In this document: in pieces, positions 18,005-27,246 of the stretch
Layout of the letters: each line of letters begins with the position of its first letter
Numbering within the stretch: the first letter of the stretch is position 1
Source: Pseudonocardia sp. MH-G8
Lineage (GTDB): Bacteria > Actinomycetota > Actinomycetes > Mycobacteriales > Pseudonocardiaceae
DNA: 64,000 nt
NCBI RefSeq assembly: GCF_002262885.1
Contig: NZ_NKYF01000002.1
Location: 372,001 to 436,000, forward strand
Direction of reading: 5' to 3'
Notes under the pieces: generated by a model
The model's input: the letters and a program-made list of their open reading frames with translations, nothing else
Databases searched by the model: none
Told to the model about the DNA's origin: nothing
Translations under genes and position numbers: made by a program

Positions 18005-19507
18005 TCACCCGACGGGTCGGACCTCCACCGGTGGCGAGACCTCTCGCCGGAGGATCTTGCCGGTCGGACCCTTCGGCAAGGAGTCGACGATCCACACCTC
18101 GCGTGGGTACTTGTAGGCGGCGAGTCGACCTCGGACGAACTCCTTCAACTCTTCGGTCTCGGCACGTGCTCCCTGCTTGAGTGCCACGGCCGCGCCGATC
18201 TCCTCCCCGAGGTCCACGTGCTTGATGCCGATCACCGCTGCCTCGGCGACAGCGGGATGCTCGTAGAGAACCTCCTCGACCTCGCGGGGGTAGACGTTGT
18301 ACCCGCCGCGGATGATCAGATCCTTTTTCCGGTCAACAATGGTGTAGTACCCGTCGCGATCGCGAGTGGCGATGTCCCCGGTACGGAACCACCCATCGGG
18401 GATGGCTTCGGCGGTGGCCTCAGGGCGCTTCCAGTAGCCCCTCATGAGATTCTCGCCCTGGATGGCGATCTCGCCCGGCTCGCCGTCAGGCGTGTCCGCG
18501 CCGTCGTCGTCGACGAGCCGCAGCCGGCAGCCGCGTACAGGTATCCCGATCGTGCCGGGTCGGCGTTCGTGCCCGGGCTGGTTGAAACAGGCAATGGGTG
18601 CGGTCTCCGAGAGCCCGTAGCCCTCATAGATCTCGCAGGCGAACTCCTTCTCGAACGCCCTGAGGATCTCGACGGGCATGGCGGCGCCACCAGCGATACA
18701 GGTGCGGAGCGAGGACGTGTCCGTGGTGCCGGCATCAGGAGAGTGCAACATCGCGGCGTACATGGTGGGCACACCTTCGAGAACCGTCACACGATCGCGG
18801 GCCAGGACCTGCAATGCCCTGCTCGCCTCGAAGCGGGGGACGAGGGTCAACAGCGCAGCTGCCTTCACCGCTGCGTTGAGCGCGCACGTGAGGCCGAACA
18901 CGTGGAACAACGGCAAGCAACCCAGGATCACATCGTCGGGACCCACTTCGATCAGAGTGTCCACCGTCGTCGCAACGTTGGTCGACATGTTCCGGTGGGT
19001 GAGTTCCGCACCCTTGGGCCGCCCGGTGGTCCCGGAGGTGTACAGGATCACGGCGGTGTCGTCGTCGGCACGATCGGTGGCTTCACGGACCGGTTCGCCG
19101 GACAAGTCGGTCGGACCCGTAGGAGGCACCGAGACCGACCGGATCCCGAGCTTCGCCGCCGCAGCCGGGACGACCGCATCGCTACCGTCCAACCCGTACA
19201 CCAGTGTCATGCCAGAGTCGTCGAGGTAGTACTCGACCTCACGCGACTTGAGCAACGGGTTCATCGGCACCGCCACCGCGCCTGCCAGCAGGATGCCGTA
19301 GAACAGCACTGCGTACGCAGGGACGTTCGGCATCATCAGGCCCACCCGATCGCCCGGCTGCACGCCCCGGGCGCGCAGGTCGCCGGCCACAGCCGAGGCG
19401 TGGTGATGCAGCTGCCCATAGGACAGGACGTACTCGTCGAGCTTCACGGCCGGGCGGCTTCCGTATTCACGCGCGGCCGCGACCAGATCTTCAGCGAGGT
19501 TCGACAC
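18005..19507 (-). CDS. acyl-CoA synthetase (AMP-forming)
   Basis: 500 aa ANL-superfamily ligase. The P-loop is [11 protein letters not shown] (156-166), the A5 motif is [11 protein letters not shown], the hinge is [12 protein letters not shown] and the C-terminal catalytic lysine lies in [13 protein letters not shown]. It activates a carboxylic acid to its CoA thioester via an adenylate. The context (SDRs, lactonase, hydrolase) suggests activation of a ring-opened acid for beta-oxidation. It is transcribed leftward, divergent from the TetR gene. Confidence 0.9.
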   Translation of the reverse strand: MSNLAEDLVAAAREYGSRPAVKLDEYVLSYGQLHHHASAVAGDLRARGVQPGDRVGLMMPNVPAYAVLFYGILLAGAVAVPMNPLLKSREVEYYLDDSGMTLVYGLDGSDAVVPAAAAKLGIRSVSVPPTGPTDLSGEPVREATDRADDDTAVILYTSGTTGRPKGAELTHRNMSTNVATTVDTLIEVGPDDVILGCLPLFHVFGLTCALNAAVKAAALLTLVPRFEASRALQVLARDRVTVLEGVPTMYAAMLHSPDAGTTDTSSLRTCIAGGAAMPVEILRAFEKEFACEIYEGYGLSETAPIACFNQPGHERRPGTIGIPVRGCRLRLVDDDGADTPDGEPGEIAIQGENLMRGYWKRPEATAEAIPDGWFRTGDIATRDRDGYYTIVDRKKDLIIRGGYNVYPREVEEVLYEHPAVAEAAVIGIKHVDLGEEIGAAVALKQGARAETEELKEFVRGRLAAYKYPREVWIVDSLPKGPTGKILRREVSPPVEVRPVG

Positions 19508-19640
19508 GGTTGCTCCTGTTCCGAATCTTCGTCGAACGCAGGCAGAGCGGTGGCCCGGCCTTGATCACAACTGCCCACTTCCCGTGATCCGGTGCCCAAC
19601 TCCACCTTGTGTGCGCGCCCGGTGGTCGACCTGATCTATC

Positions 19641-20312
19641 ATGTCGCTTGTGGCGACCAACTCCTCGTTCAGCCTGAGCACAGCGGAAGCACGGGTGGGC
19701 CGGCGGAACATCAAGGGCGACAGGCGCGAGCAAGCCCTTCTCGAGGGCGCCTACGACCTGTTGCGCACGATGCCCTTGCGCAACATCTCGATCCACGACA
19801 TCACCAATCGCGCGGGGCTGTCCCGGTCGTCGTTCTACTTCTACTTCGAATCCAAGTGGCAGGTGCTGTCCGCGCTGCTCTCGCGGGTCACGGCTGACGT
19901 GTTCGGAGCGTCCCAACTGATATTTGACCGGCCCGCCGGCATGCCGCCGGAGGCGGCGATCGAGCAAGCCGTCAACGAGGTCATCCAGGTGTGGGAACAG
20001 CACGGTCATGTTCTTCGTGAAGTTGCCGACGCCGCTGCGGCCGAGCCGGCCCTGCAGGAGCAATGGGACGCGATCCTCGGTCGGTTCATCGACGCAGCGG
20101 CCGCCGGCATCGAGCGGGACCGGGCCACCGGCGTGGCGATCGGTGGACCGCCGGCCAGGTCGTTGGCTGCTGCGTTGATGTGGATGGGCGAACGCAACCT
20201 CTCGTTGATGAGCCTGCGCAGCGAAAATGCAATACCGCTGGACGACATGCTCGAAACCATGACCACCATCTGGCTGCGGACCGTCTACGGCCGCGAGTGG
20301 AAGCCCCGGTGA
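19641..20312 (+). CDS. TetR-family regulator (EthR-like C-terminal domain)
   Basis: 223 aa. The N-terminal helix-turn-helix spans about 28-75 (ALLEGAYDLLRTMPL then ISIHDITNRAGLSRSSFYFYF). The C-terminal half resembles the EthR/TetR_C_33 ligand domain. It is divergent from the acyl-CoA synthetase and convergent with the seven-gene operon ending at 20337, so it is the natural repressor of the supercluster. An alternative GTG start three codons in gives MATNSS; neither start has a clear ribosome site. GATCAC/GTGATC half-sites 15 bases apart (19563-19589) lie upstream. Confidence 0.85.
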   Translation: MSLVATNSSFSLSTAEARVGRRNIKGDRREQALLEGAYDLLRTMPLRNISIHDITNRAGLSRSSFYFYFESKWQVLSALLSRVTADVFGASQLIFDRPAGMPPEAAIEQAVNEVIQVWEQHGHVLREVADAAAAEPALQEQWDAILGRFIDAAAAGIERDRATGVAIGGPPARSLAAALMWMGERNLSLMSLRSENAIPLDDMLETMTTIWLRTVYGREWKPR

Positions 20313-20336
20313 AGCCGCCCTTCTTCTGCGCGGACG

Positions 20337-21203
20337 CTACTGGTTGTCCGACGCGATCTTCGCCATGTTCAGCCCCGGCATGAGCATGTGGCCCCCGTCG
20401 ACCAGCATCTCGAGGCCGGTCGTCCACCGTGATTCGTCGGATGCGAGCCACAGGACGGCCTCGCTCATGGCTCGCGTCGGCAGCAGGCCCACATCCCGCA
20501 GAACCGACCAGTACTTCGCTCCCTGCAGGTCCTCCTTGACTCCCTGGCCCGGCCCCTTTCCTGCACACAGGTCGTAGCCACCCTGCCAGTCGAGCGCAGG
20601 GGTGTCGGTAGGTCCGGGAAGCAACGAGTTGACCCGTATGCCGAACTGGCCGAACTCGAGGGCTGCGCTCTTCGCCAGGCCGAGCACGCCGTGCTTCGAC
20701 GCGACGTAGTGGACGTAGTGCGGAGATCCCTCGACGCCGTTGCCGGACGAGGTGACGATCACCGACCCGCCTCCGCGCGACTTCATGGCCGGAGTCACGG
20801 CTTTGAGGGTCCGCCAGACCCCCATGATGTTGACGTTGAGCACATCCAGGAACTCGTCCTCGGGAACATCTGCGAAGGGGTGCACGGTCCAGATGCCGGC
20901 GTTGGCCACTGCGACGTCGAGCCCGCCAAAAGCCTGGACCCCCGCAGAGACCAGCTCGTCCAGCGCGGCCTGCTCCCGGACGTCCCCTTCGTGCGCGATG
21001 ACCCGCCGGCCCAGCGCCTCTACCTCTTTGACCGTGATCGCGAGCTCATCCGACGTGCCGACGGGGTAGGGAACCCTTCCATCCGCCGGGCAGTCGAACG
21101 CGAGGATGTCTGCACCTTCTTGAGCGAGGCGGATCGCGTGTGCTCGTCCCTGACCTCGGGCTGCGCCGGTGACCAGCGCGACCTTTCCTTCCATGCGCCC
21201 CAT
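20337..21203 (-). CDS. mycofactocin-type SDR oxidoreductase (carveol-dehydrogenase-like)
   Basis: 288 aa. TGAARGQGR near residue 12, catalytic S153, Y166 and K170. It has the long insertion after beta-2 (about 38-60, FDCPADGRVPYPVGTS) typical of TIGR03971 enzymes, whose NAD is not freely exchanged and which hand electrons to mycofactocin. ATG 21203 is set by AAGGAGGAG six bases upstream. It is the last gene of a seven-gene operon. The family oxidises terpene-type or other secondary alcohols. No mycofactocin biosynthesis genes are in the window. Confidence 0.85.
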   Translation of the reverse strand: MGRMEGKVALVTGAARGQGRAHAIRLAQEGADILAFDCPADGRVPYPVGTSDELAITVKEVEALGRRVIAHEGDVREQAALDELVSAGVQAFGGLDVAVANAGIWTVHPFADVPEDEFLDVLNVNIMGVWRTLKAVTPAMKSRGGGSVIVTSSGNGVEGSPHYVHYVASKHGVLGLAKSAALEFGQFGIRVNSLLPGPTDTPALDWQGGYDLCAGKGPGQGVKEDLQGAKYWSVLRDVGLLPTRAMSEAVLWLASDESRWTTGLEMLVDGGHMLMPGLNMAKIASDNQ

Positions 21204-21282
21204 TGCACTCCTCCTTGAGTGTGACTTCGTTGGCGTCTCGTGCACCGAGCCGCTCATTGTTCTGCAGTCCTACCGGACAGCT

Positions 21283-21723
21283 CTACCCGCCAGGCCTGAT
21301 CAGCTGAAGAAGAACGTCGATCCCGGGCGGCTCGGTCCAGACATGTGTCGCATCTCCCATCCGAATTGGTGCTGCGATGGGATCCGCTCTACCAGGCCCT
21401 CGGATTGCACATCCGGCGAGTTCAGGGCCGTCGGCGTGGTGTAGCCGTAGTGCTATGTGATCGAGTTTGGCCGGTGCGCCTTCGAGAGCCGCGTCAAGCG
21501 CATCCGTGTCGTGCAAGGTGTACAGCTCGACCTCTGCCCCGGAAACGTTGAGGAAGGCCGCGCTGATACTCATGGCCGGCGCCTCGACCGTTCGAGCAAC
21601 CTCGACCTGGAACCGACCGGACCAGTGTGCGACGGCAGAATCCAGATCGCGCACGAGTATTCCGACGTGATCGAGGCGCGGAAGGTGGGAACCGGGCGGC
21701 GAGGTGGAACTGTTCTCGGACAT
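21283..21723 (-). CDS. VOC-family protein
   Basis: 146 aa, one VOC domain: LPRLDHVGILVRDLDSAVAHW, then VELYTLHDTDAL and a second unit at LDHIALRLHHAD, ending GIDVLLQLIRPGG. Similar in length to methylmalonyl-CoA epimerases and glyoxalase-like proteins. Its place between the semialdehyde-dehydrogenase-like gene (21 bases) and the SDR suggests a pathway isomerase or dioxygenase. Only distantly similar to the other VOC protein at 17480. Confidence 0.72.
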   Translation of the reverse strand: MSENSSTSPPGSHLPRLDHVGILVRDLDSAVAHWSGRFQVEVARTVEAPAMSISAAFLNVSGAEVELYTLHDTDALDAALEGAPAKLDHIALRLHHADGPELAGCAIRGPGRADPIAAPIRMGDATHVWTEPPGIDVLLQLIRPGG

Positions 21724-21744
21724 GTCAGCTCCTTCGTGGCCGCG

Positions 21745-23250
21745 TTACTGACCTGACGCCGCGACGAAGTGCGGAGCAAGACCCGGCGCGGGCTCCGTCC
21801 ACCGCTGGGTGACGACTTTGGACCTCGTGTAGAAGCGGTAGGCGTCGTAGTTGAGCCCGTCGTCCCCGAATCGCGAGTCCCCCCAACCGCCGAAGCCGAA
21901 CCAGGAGATCGGCACGGGGATGGGAATATTGACCCCCACGCTTCCGGCCAGCACGCCCCGGGTGAATCGCCGCGCGGCCGCGCCGCTGCCGGTGAAGATG
22001 GCGGCGCCGTTTCCGTAGGGGTTGTCGTTCACGATCTGCAGGGCGTGCTCGAGGTCTCTGGCGCGCAGCACGCTCAGCACCGGTCCGAATACTTCTTCGC
22101 GGTAGAGGTCACTCTCGACGCTGACGTGGTCGACGAGACTGGGACCGATGAAGTAGCCGGCTCCGTGCGTCGATCGTTCGCGGCCGTCGACGACCAGCCG
22201 GCCCCCTTGCTCGACGGAGAGCCCCAGCGCCCCGCGGACCCGGTCGACAGCGACCTCTGAGATCAACGGCCCCATGTCGGTGCCCGGCGCGGCCCCTGGG
22301 CCCACCTCGAACGCGTTCGCGCGCTCGGCGGTCTTGGCGACCAATGCCTCTCCCGCCTCGCCGACGGCGACCGCGACGGTCACGGCCATGCATCGCTGAC
22401 CTGCGGCGCCGTAGGCCGCTGACACCAGTGCATCGGCAGCCGCATCGAGGTCGGCGTCGGGCATCACCACCATGTGGTTCTTCGCACCCCCGAGGGCCTG
22501 GACCTTCTTGCCTGCCTCGGCCGCGCGGCGGTAGATGATGCGCGCGACCCGGGTGGATCCGACGAACGACACCGCCGCGACATCGCGGTGATCGAGAATC
22601 GCCTCGACCGCTTCCGAGCCACCGTGGACGACGTTGAACACACCGGCAGGCAGACCGGCATCGCTCATCATCTGTGCCAGCCGTACCGACGCCGACGGCA
22701 CCCGCTCACTCGGTTTGAGCACGAACGCATTGCCGCAGGCGATGGCGGCGGTGAACATCGACACCGGCACCATCACCGGGAAGTTGAACGGCGTGATGCC
22801 CGCACACACACCGAGAGGCTGACGGAAGGAGTACGTGTCGACACCGTTGGCCACCTGGTCGGCGTACTCACCCTTGAGCTGCTGTACGACCGAGAGCGAC
22901 ACGTCGGTGGCTTCGATGGAGCGGGCGATCTCTCCTCGGGCATCCGCGATCGTCTTGCCCTGTTCGGAGGTGATGAGCGATGCGAGCTCGTCCATGTGCT
23001 CGTGCAGCAAGGCACGGAACCGGTGGAGTACCGATGCGCGTGCCGGAGCCGGGGTGGCCGCCCAGGCCGCCGCCGCGGTCCGCGCATCGGCCACAGCTTC
23101 CTCGACGGCATCAGCACCGCCCAACACGACGGTCCTGACCACACGCCCGGTAGCCGGATCGTGGATCTCGGCTCGCGGCCCGTTCGTCGGGGAGACGGCC
23201 GCGCCGGCGATCCAGTGCGGCACGGTGTCGAGGGAAACGTCGATGGTCAC
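21745..23250 (-). CDS. mmsA: CoA-acylating methylmalonate-semialdehyde dehydrogenase-like protein
   Basis: 501 aa aldehyde dehydrogenase. The oxyanion Asn is N156 in ITPFNFP and the nucleophile is C287 in GAAGQRCMAV. The usual general-base Glu is replaced in GGAKNH, a hallmark of the CoA-acylating subgroup. The enzyme oxidises a semialdehyde to an acyl-CoA with NAD and CoA. GTG 23250 is supported by GGAGT five bases upstream; in-frame sequence before it is the shadow of the cupin gene. In this operon it may process a branched or ring-derived semialdehyde rather than valine intermediates. Confidence 0.85.
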   Translation of the reverse strand: MTIDVSLDTVPHWIAGAAVSPTNGPRAEIHDPATGRVVRTVVLGGADAVEEAVADARTAAAAWAATPAPARASVLHRFRALLHEHMDELASLITSEQGKTIADARGEIARSIEATDVSLSVVQQLKGEYADQVANGVDTYSFRQPLGVCAGITPFNFPVMVPVSMFTAAIACGNAFVLKPSERVPSASVRLAQMMSDAGLPAGVFNVVHGGSEAVEAILDHRDVAAVSFVGSTRVARIIYRRAAEAGKKVQALGGAKNHMVVMPDADLDAAADALVSAAYGAAGQRCMAVTVAVAVGEAGEALVAKTAERANAFEVGPGAAPGTDMGPLISEVAVDRVRGALGLSVEQGGRLVVDGRERSTHGAGYFIGPSLVDHVSVESDLYREEVFGPVLSVLRARDLEHALQIVNDNPYGNGAAIFTGSGAAARRFTRGVLAGSVGVNIPIPVPISWFGFGGWGDSRFGDDGLNYDAYRFYTRSKVVTQRWTEPAPGLAPHFVAASGQ

Positions 23251-23293
23251 AGCTACTCCGTTGTTCAGCAATGGCCGGATATCCCAGATGAAG

Positions 23294-23863
23294 TCAGACC
23301 TCACCCTTGCGGTCACGCGGGTGCGGAAGATCCGGGAACATCTCCAAGCCGTAGTTCTCCTTGAGGTTCTCGACTTCCGCCTGCAGCTGCTCGGGCGTCC
23401 GGAGCTCACGATCGCGGGCTTCGTAGAAGTACTTGTCGATTCCGCCGTCGGGCTCGAAACCCTTGCTTTCGGGTCCGGGCACGAACACCACGAGGATCCG
23501 AGCCTCGTCACCGACCACCTCGTACGTGTGCCGCTGATCTTTGCGCCCCCACACGAACTGGCCTCGCTTGGCGCTGTACGAACCGGCCTCGGTGTGGATA
23601 GCGATCTCGCCGTCCATCACGAAGAAGCCCTCTTCCTCGCGGTGGTGGATGTGCCAGACGGGTTCGGTACCGCGGACCCAGTTCGTCTCGATGACGATCA
23701 GCTGACCGTTGGTGGTCTCGCCGGTCGCGTGGATCCAGAAGTCCACACCCGTCATGAAATCGCCGGTCATCTTGAAGTGGATCTCGTCACGGTGCGAGAC
23801 GTAGCTCTCGCCGTCGCGAGAGGTTGAAGGCTGGATCTGGTCGACGTCTGATGCAGTGGCCAT
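23294..23863 (-). CDS. cupin-domain protein
   Basis: 189 aa. One cupin core with the metal motif PVWHIHHREEEGFFVMDGE followed by GQFVWGRKDQRHTYEV. Single-domain cupins of this size bind Fe or another metal and act as dioxygenases or isomerases, or as binding proteins. ATG 23863 was chosen for GAGGA five bases upstream. It sits in the seven-gene operon between an HSL-type hydrolase and the aldehyde dehydrogenase gene. Confidence 0.8.
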   Translation of the reverse strand: MATASDVDQIQPSTSRDGESYVSHRDEIHFKMTGDFMTGVDFWIHATGETTNGQLIVIETNWVRGTEPVWHIHHREEEGFFVMDGEIAIHTEAGSYSAKRGQFVWGRKDQRHTYEVVGDEARILVVFVPGPESKGFEPDGGIDKYFYEARDRELRTPEQLQAEVENLKENYGLEMFPDLPHPRDRKGEV

Positions 23864-23951
23864 GTCAGTCCTCGTTCCTCTTTCTGTTGTTGCACCCTGG
23901 GCGTGTTGGGGGATCACGAGCCGTGGCTATCCAGCAAACTGCGATAAGAAC

Positions 23952-24887
23952 CTATGCGAGTAGTTCGGAGAGCTCTCTCGCGAATACGGTGATGGCGTGA
24001 CCACCATCGTCCAGTACGCCGGCCAGCAACGGGAAGCTGTGCGGCATGCCCTCGTACTCATGGCGTCGGACTTCGATTCCTGCTGCCGCGAGCCTTTCGC
24101 CGTACCGCTGGGCATCGTCGGCAACGGGGTCAACCTGAGCACTGACGATGACCGCCGGTGGGGCACCTGTCAGGTCCTGCGTCAGCAACGGTGAGGCGAG
24201 GCTCGAACGGCGGTCATCGGCGTCGGGGACGTACAGGTCGTATGCCCACTCGAGCGTGGCCCGGGTGAGGAACGGACCATCCGCATACCGTTCCACCGAC
24301 TCGCCGCTCATGGTGGCATCGAGAGCGGGACACAGCAGACCCTGCGCTTTGACCAGCGGGCCTTGTGCGCGCGAGGCGAGTGCGATGCCTGCCGCCAGCG
24401 CACCCCCTGAGGAGTCGCCGGCGATCGCGAGCGACTCGACGTCGATGCCTGACCCGTCGCCATGCTCGCTCACCCACGAGAATGCGTCGGCGGCGTCGTT
24501 CTGGGCAGCTGGGTACCGGTTCTCCGGTGCCAGCCGGTACGCGACGGAGACCACGACGAGCCCGCCCTGCACGCAGAGCTCCCGGCAGAGTCGATCGTGG
24601 GTGTCCAGGCTCCCCCGTACGAACCCCCCGCCGTGCAGGTAGACAACGCCTGGGAGCAGGGTGGATCCAGCTACGGGAGGGCGGTAGCACCGTGCCGCGA
24701 CTACCCCCTCGCGAACGGGGATCGTGAAATCCTCTACTGCGCAGCTCTCGTCAACGGGGCCCGACAGCGCCCGCAAGTCCTCGCCGGCCTGCCTGTAGGA
24801 GGCAATGGGAATCTCCCACGGCTGCGGAGTCGGGCGTGCGGACACAGAGTGCAACAGCTGCTCGACCTGCGCATGCAGCACGCTCAT
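23952..24887 (-). CDS. alpha/beta hydrolase of the hormone-sensitive-lipase family
   Basis: 311 aa, the usual HSL-family length. The oxyanion-hole motif HGGGF is at 85-89, the nucleophile is S159 in GDSSGG, the acid Asp lies in VSAQVDPVAD and the His in GMPHSFP. It hydrolyses carboxylic esters or lactones of modest size. ATG 24887 is used; GTG 24899 four codons earlier is possible. It follows the DUF3237 gene by 52 bases in the operon. Confidence 0.85.
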   Translation of the reverse strand: MSVLHAQVEQLLHSVSARPTPQPWEIPIASYRQAGEDLRALSGPVDESCAVEDFTIPVREGVVAARCYRPPVAGSTLLPGVVYLHGGGFVRGSLDTHDRLCRELCVQGGLVVVSVAYRLAPENRYPAAQNDAADAFSWVSEHGDGSGIDVESLAIAGDSSGGALAAGIALASRAQGPLVKAQGLLCPALDATMSGESVERYADGPFLTRATLEWAYDLYVPDADDRRSSLASPLLTQDLTGAPPAVIVSAQVDPVADDAQRYGERLAAAGIEVRRHEYEGMPHSFPLLAGVLDDGGHAITVFARELSELLA

Positions 24888-24939
24888 GCGAGCCGTCACC
24901 CCCGGAGCGGGAGGGACTCGCCGAAACCGGTGGTGGGTG

Positions 24940-25398
24940 TCATGCGTCGACCCGGAAGACCTGGAACTCGACGACCGGCCCGGGCTGGACGCGTCCTTGC
25001 CCCACGAAGATGGTCTGGTTGACCCAGGAGTACCTGGGGTCGCCGCATTCGAGGCGTGGCGTCGTGACGAAGTAGTGGTCTCCGAAGTCGGTGCCCGTTG
25101 CGCCGCCACCGAGTGCGCCTGCGGCTGCTTCCGTCACCTCGACCAGGCCCTGGTAATTCATGTAGATGACCGCACCGTCGTCGGTGTAGAACTGCGCGCG
25201 CACGTCGAGCCGGCCGAAGCCGTCGTCGCCGGCCAGCAGCCAGTCGCCGCCACCGGGGGCTGCTGTTCCGCTGATTCGCTTGCCGGTGACCTTGCCCCCC
25301 GTGACGGCGAGGACCTGGCGTAGCCCGTAAGGGCCCGGGCCGACGACCTGCGGTTCGGCAAGCTCTGCGGTGTAGCTGAACTCCGGTTCCAACTTCAC
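24940..25398 (-). CDS. DUF3237 family protein
   Basis: 152 aa beta-rich protein: LEPEFSYTAELAEPQVVG at the N-terminus, GDWLLAGDDGFGRLDVRAQF in the centre and ECGDPRYSWVNQTIFVGQG near the end. This matches DUF3237, a beta-barrel family of unknown activity often found in aromatic or terpene degradation clusters. Its ATG overlaps the stop of the upstream gene by four bases (ATGA). Confidence 0.8.
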   Translation of the reverse strand: MKLEPEFSYTAELAEPQVVGPGPYGLRQVLAVTGGKVTGKRISGTAAPGGGDWLLAGDDGFGRLDVRAQFYTDDGAVIYMNYQGLVEVTEAAAGALGGGATGTDFGDHYFVTTPRLECGDPRYSWVNQTIFVGQGRVQPGPVVEFQVFRVDA

Positions 25399-25877
25399 TG
25401 ACCGACCTCCACTCCAGCAGCGGCAAGAACAGACGACATGCCCTTGGCGATCTCGTCGTGCCCGAACGCCCCGAGGACGACGTCAGGGTTGAAGTACTCA
25501 CGGAACAAGACGATCTTGCCGTCCCGGATCCGCATGTGTGTGCAATAGGTGTTCGCGTAGATCTTTCCGGTCTGCGACACCGTCGCCGTTCCACGCAGCT
25601 CGAGGACGAAGAGCTCCGGGTCAGTGGTGTCGTGCACCGTCAGCGAGTCGACGCGCAGGTCCGGAACCGAGCTGAAGAACCAGTCGATGAAATGACCGAT
25701 GAGGTGTCGCCCCGGCACGCTCTTGGCCAGCGGCTCGGGCGCGAAGGGCATCTCCCAGACGCCGTCCTCGGCGAAGGTGTCCTTCCAGGCCTCCAGGGCC
25801 GCGCCGCGAGGCGGGCCCTCGTCGAGGGCCTTCCAGAAGCGCTCAACCGTCGCGCGGTTGTCCGCCTGCGCGCTCAT
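25395..25877 (-). CDS. SnoaL/NTF2-like protein
   Basis: 160 aa with an NTF2-like cone fold: NRATVERFWKALDEG at the N-terminus, then DTFAEDGVWEMPFAP and HMRIRDGKIVLFREYFNPD. Families of this fold include limonene-epoxide hydrolase, ketosteroid isomerase and polyketide cyclases. ATG 25877 has GGAGG six bases upstream. It is the first gene of the leftward operon and shares the promoter region with the divergent oxidoreductase at 26152. Confidence 0.8.
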   Translation of the reverse strand: MSAQADNRATVERFWKALDEGPPRGAALEAWKDTFAEDGVWEMPFAPEPLAKSVPGRHLIGHFIDWFFSSVPDLRVDSLTVHDTTDPELFVLELRGTATVSQTGKIYANTYCTHMRIRDGKIVLFREYFNPDVVLGAFGHDEIAKGMSSVLAAAGVEVGQ

Positions 25878-25949
25878 ACGCCGCCTCCATCTTCTCGTCG
25901 GCCGATGTCTCAGCCGGTGTCCCAGCCCACACTGCACGAGGTGTCGGTA

Positions 25950-25972
25950 GTAGTCAACACACTGTCGACTAC
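25950..25972. promoter_or_regulatory. inverted repeat GTAGTC-N11-GACTAC
   Basis: Perfect 6-bp arms (25950-25955 and 25967-25972) in the 274-base divergent region, about 75 bases upstream of the SnoaL-like gene. A candidate operator for the seven-gene operon. Confidence 0.4.
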
Positions 25973-26032
25973 GCTGCGCCGAGCCGCTCATCTGCAAGGA
26001 CACAGTCGGCGGGTCGCCAGTCTCGACGTGCT

Positions 26033-26048
26033 GTTGATTATCATCAAC
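26033..26048. promoter_or_regulatory. 16-bp palindrome GTTGAT-TATC-ATCAAC
   Basis: Perfect 6-bp arms around TATC in the divergent region, about 105 bases upstream of the oxidoreductase ATG and in an AT-rich patch. The form suits a GntR- or TetR-type dimer. Confidence 0.45.
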
Positions 26049-26151
26049 GCATGGTCTAGTCTCCTGACAGTCTTGCGGACATCCCTTGCTGCGGCACTTG
26101 TGCCGCAGGTTGACCAGCCACGTCACTGCTCGCGACCAACGGGGATCGATC

Positions 26152-27198
26152 ATGAACTCGCCCATCAATCGGCTGTTTCGTTTGCGCAACAGGCCCCAGG
26201 GCCGAGTCGGCGAGGGGGATCTCGAGTGGGGCGAGGAACCCGTTGCTGAAATCGCCGATCGGCAGGCGCTGGTTCGCACGCTCTACCTTTCACTCGATCC
26301 CACCAACCGCGTCTGGATGAGCCAGATTCGGTCCTACATCCCGCCGGTCGCGCTCGGCGCGGTCATGCGGGGTCTCGGCGTGGGGCAAGTCGTCGAAAGT
26401 CGGCGAGAAGACCTGCCGGTCGGCGCGTTCGTCCTCGGCTTCACCGGCTGGCAGGAATATTGTGTTGCCGACGACTCCGTCCTCGAAATTCCCTTCACTG
26501 TCCTTCCCGATCCGCTGCCGGCGCCGCTGTCCGCCTTCCTCGGAGTGCTCGGACACACTGGCATCTCAGCGTTCATCGGTGTGGAACTGGGCGATCCGCA
26601 GCCGGAGGAGACGTTCGTAGTCTCTGCCGCTGCAGGGGCTGTCGGCTCCATCGCCGGCCAGCTGGCGAAGCAGCGCGGCGCTCGGGTTGTCGGCATAGCA
26701 GGCGGCGCTGAGAAGTCCCGCCGCCTCGTGGAGGAACTCGGCTTCGACGCGTGCGTAGATCGACATTCGGACGACTGGCGCAAGGCGCTCGACGACGTGA
26801 CCCCCCATGGCATCGACGTCGACTTCGAGAATGTTGGCGGGCCGATCATGGATCACGTCCTGAGCCGGCTGAACGTCGGAGCGCGTATCACGCTGTGCGG
26901 GCTGATATCCGAGTACGACGACTACAACGACAACGGCGACCAACTGGGTCTGCGCAATGTGAACCAGTTGCTGATGCAGCGAGCCACCCTACGAGGGTTC
27001 ATCGTCACTGACCACGTCGCGCGTTATAGCGAGATCATCGGAAAGCTCGCTGCAGCACTGGGGGAGGGCTCGTTGTCGTACGACGAGACCGTCGTCGAAG
27101 GCTTGGAGAACGCCCGCGACACCCTCAACCAGGCACTGTCCGGCGGCACCCGGGGGAAGACGGTCGTCAAGGTCGCGTCGCCCACACCTGTGGATTGA
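26152..27198 (+). CDS. NADP-dependent medium-chain oxidoreductase (CurA/prostaglandin-reductase-like)
   Basis: 348 aa. Segments: LSLDPTNRVWMSQ, the cofactor stretch VSAAAGAVGSIAGQLAKQRG, GIAGGAEKSRRLVEELGFD and DFENVGGPIMD. It has no catalytic zinc site. Likely saturates the double bond of an enone, or works on a quinone-like intermediate. Divergently transcribed from the seven-gene operon across a region with two inverted repeats, so coordinated control is likely. ATG 26152 was chosen by homology and the preceding GGGGAT; the upstream extension has no typical N-terminus. Confidence 0.85.
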   Translation: MNSPINRLFRLRNRPQGRVGEGDLEWGEEPVAEIADRQALVRTLYLSLDPTNRVWMSQIRSYIPPVALGAVMRGLGVGQVVESRREDLPVGAFVLGFTGWQEYCVADDSVLEIPFTVLPDPLPAPLSAFLGVLGHTGISAFIGVELGDPQPEETFVVSAAAGAVGSIAGQLAKQRGARVVGIAGGAEKSRRLVEELGFDACVDRHSDDWRKALDDVTPHGIDVDFENVGGPIMDHVLSRLNVGARITLCGLISEYDDYNDNGDQLGLRNVNQLLMQRATLRGFIVTDHVARYSEIIGKLAAALGEGSLSYDETVVEGLENARDTLNQALSGGTRGKTVVKVASPTPVD

Positions 27199-27246
27199 CG
27201 TGGCGAGCGAGTTCGACAGCCGCAGGTAGGCGGCCGCCCCCGGCGT

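Noticed and set aside
19563-19589. GATCAC/GTGATC half-sites upstream of the TetR gene
   Set aside because: Only six-base arms with a 15-base spacer; noted in the gene entry but not called as an operator.
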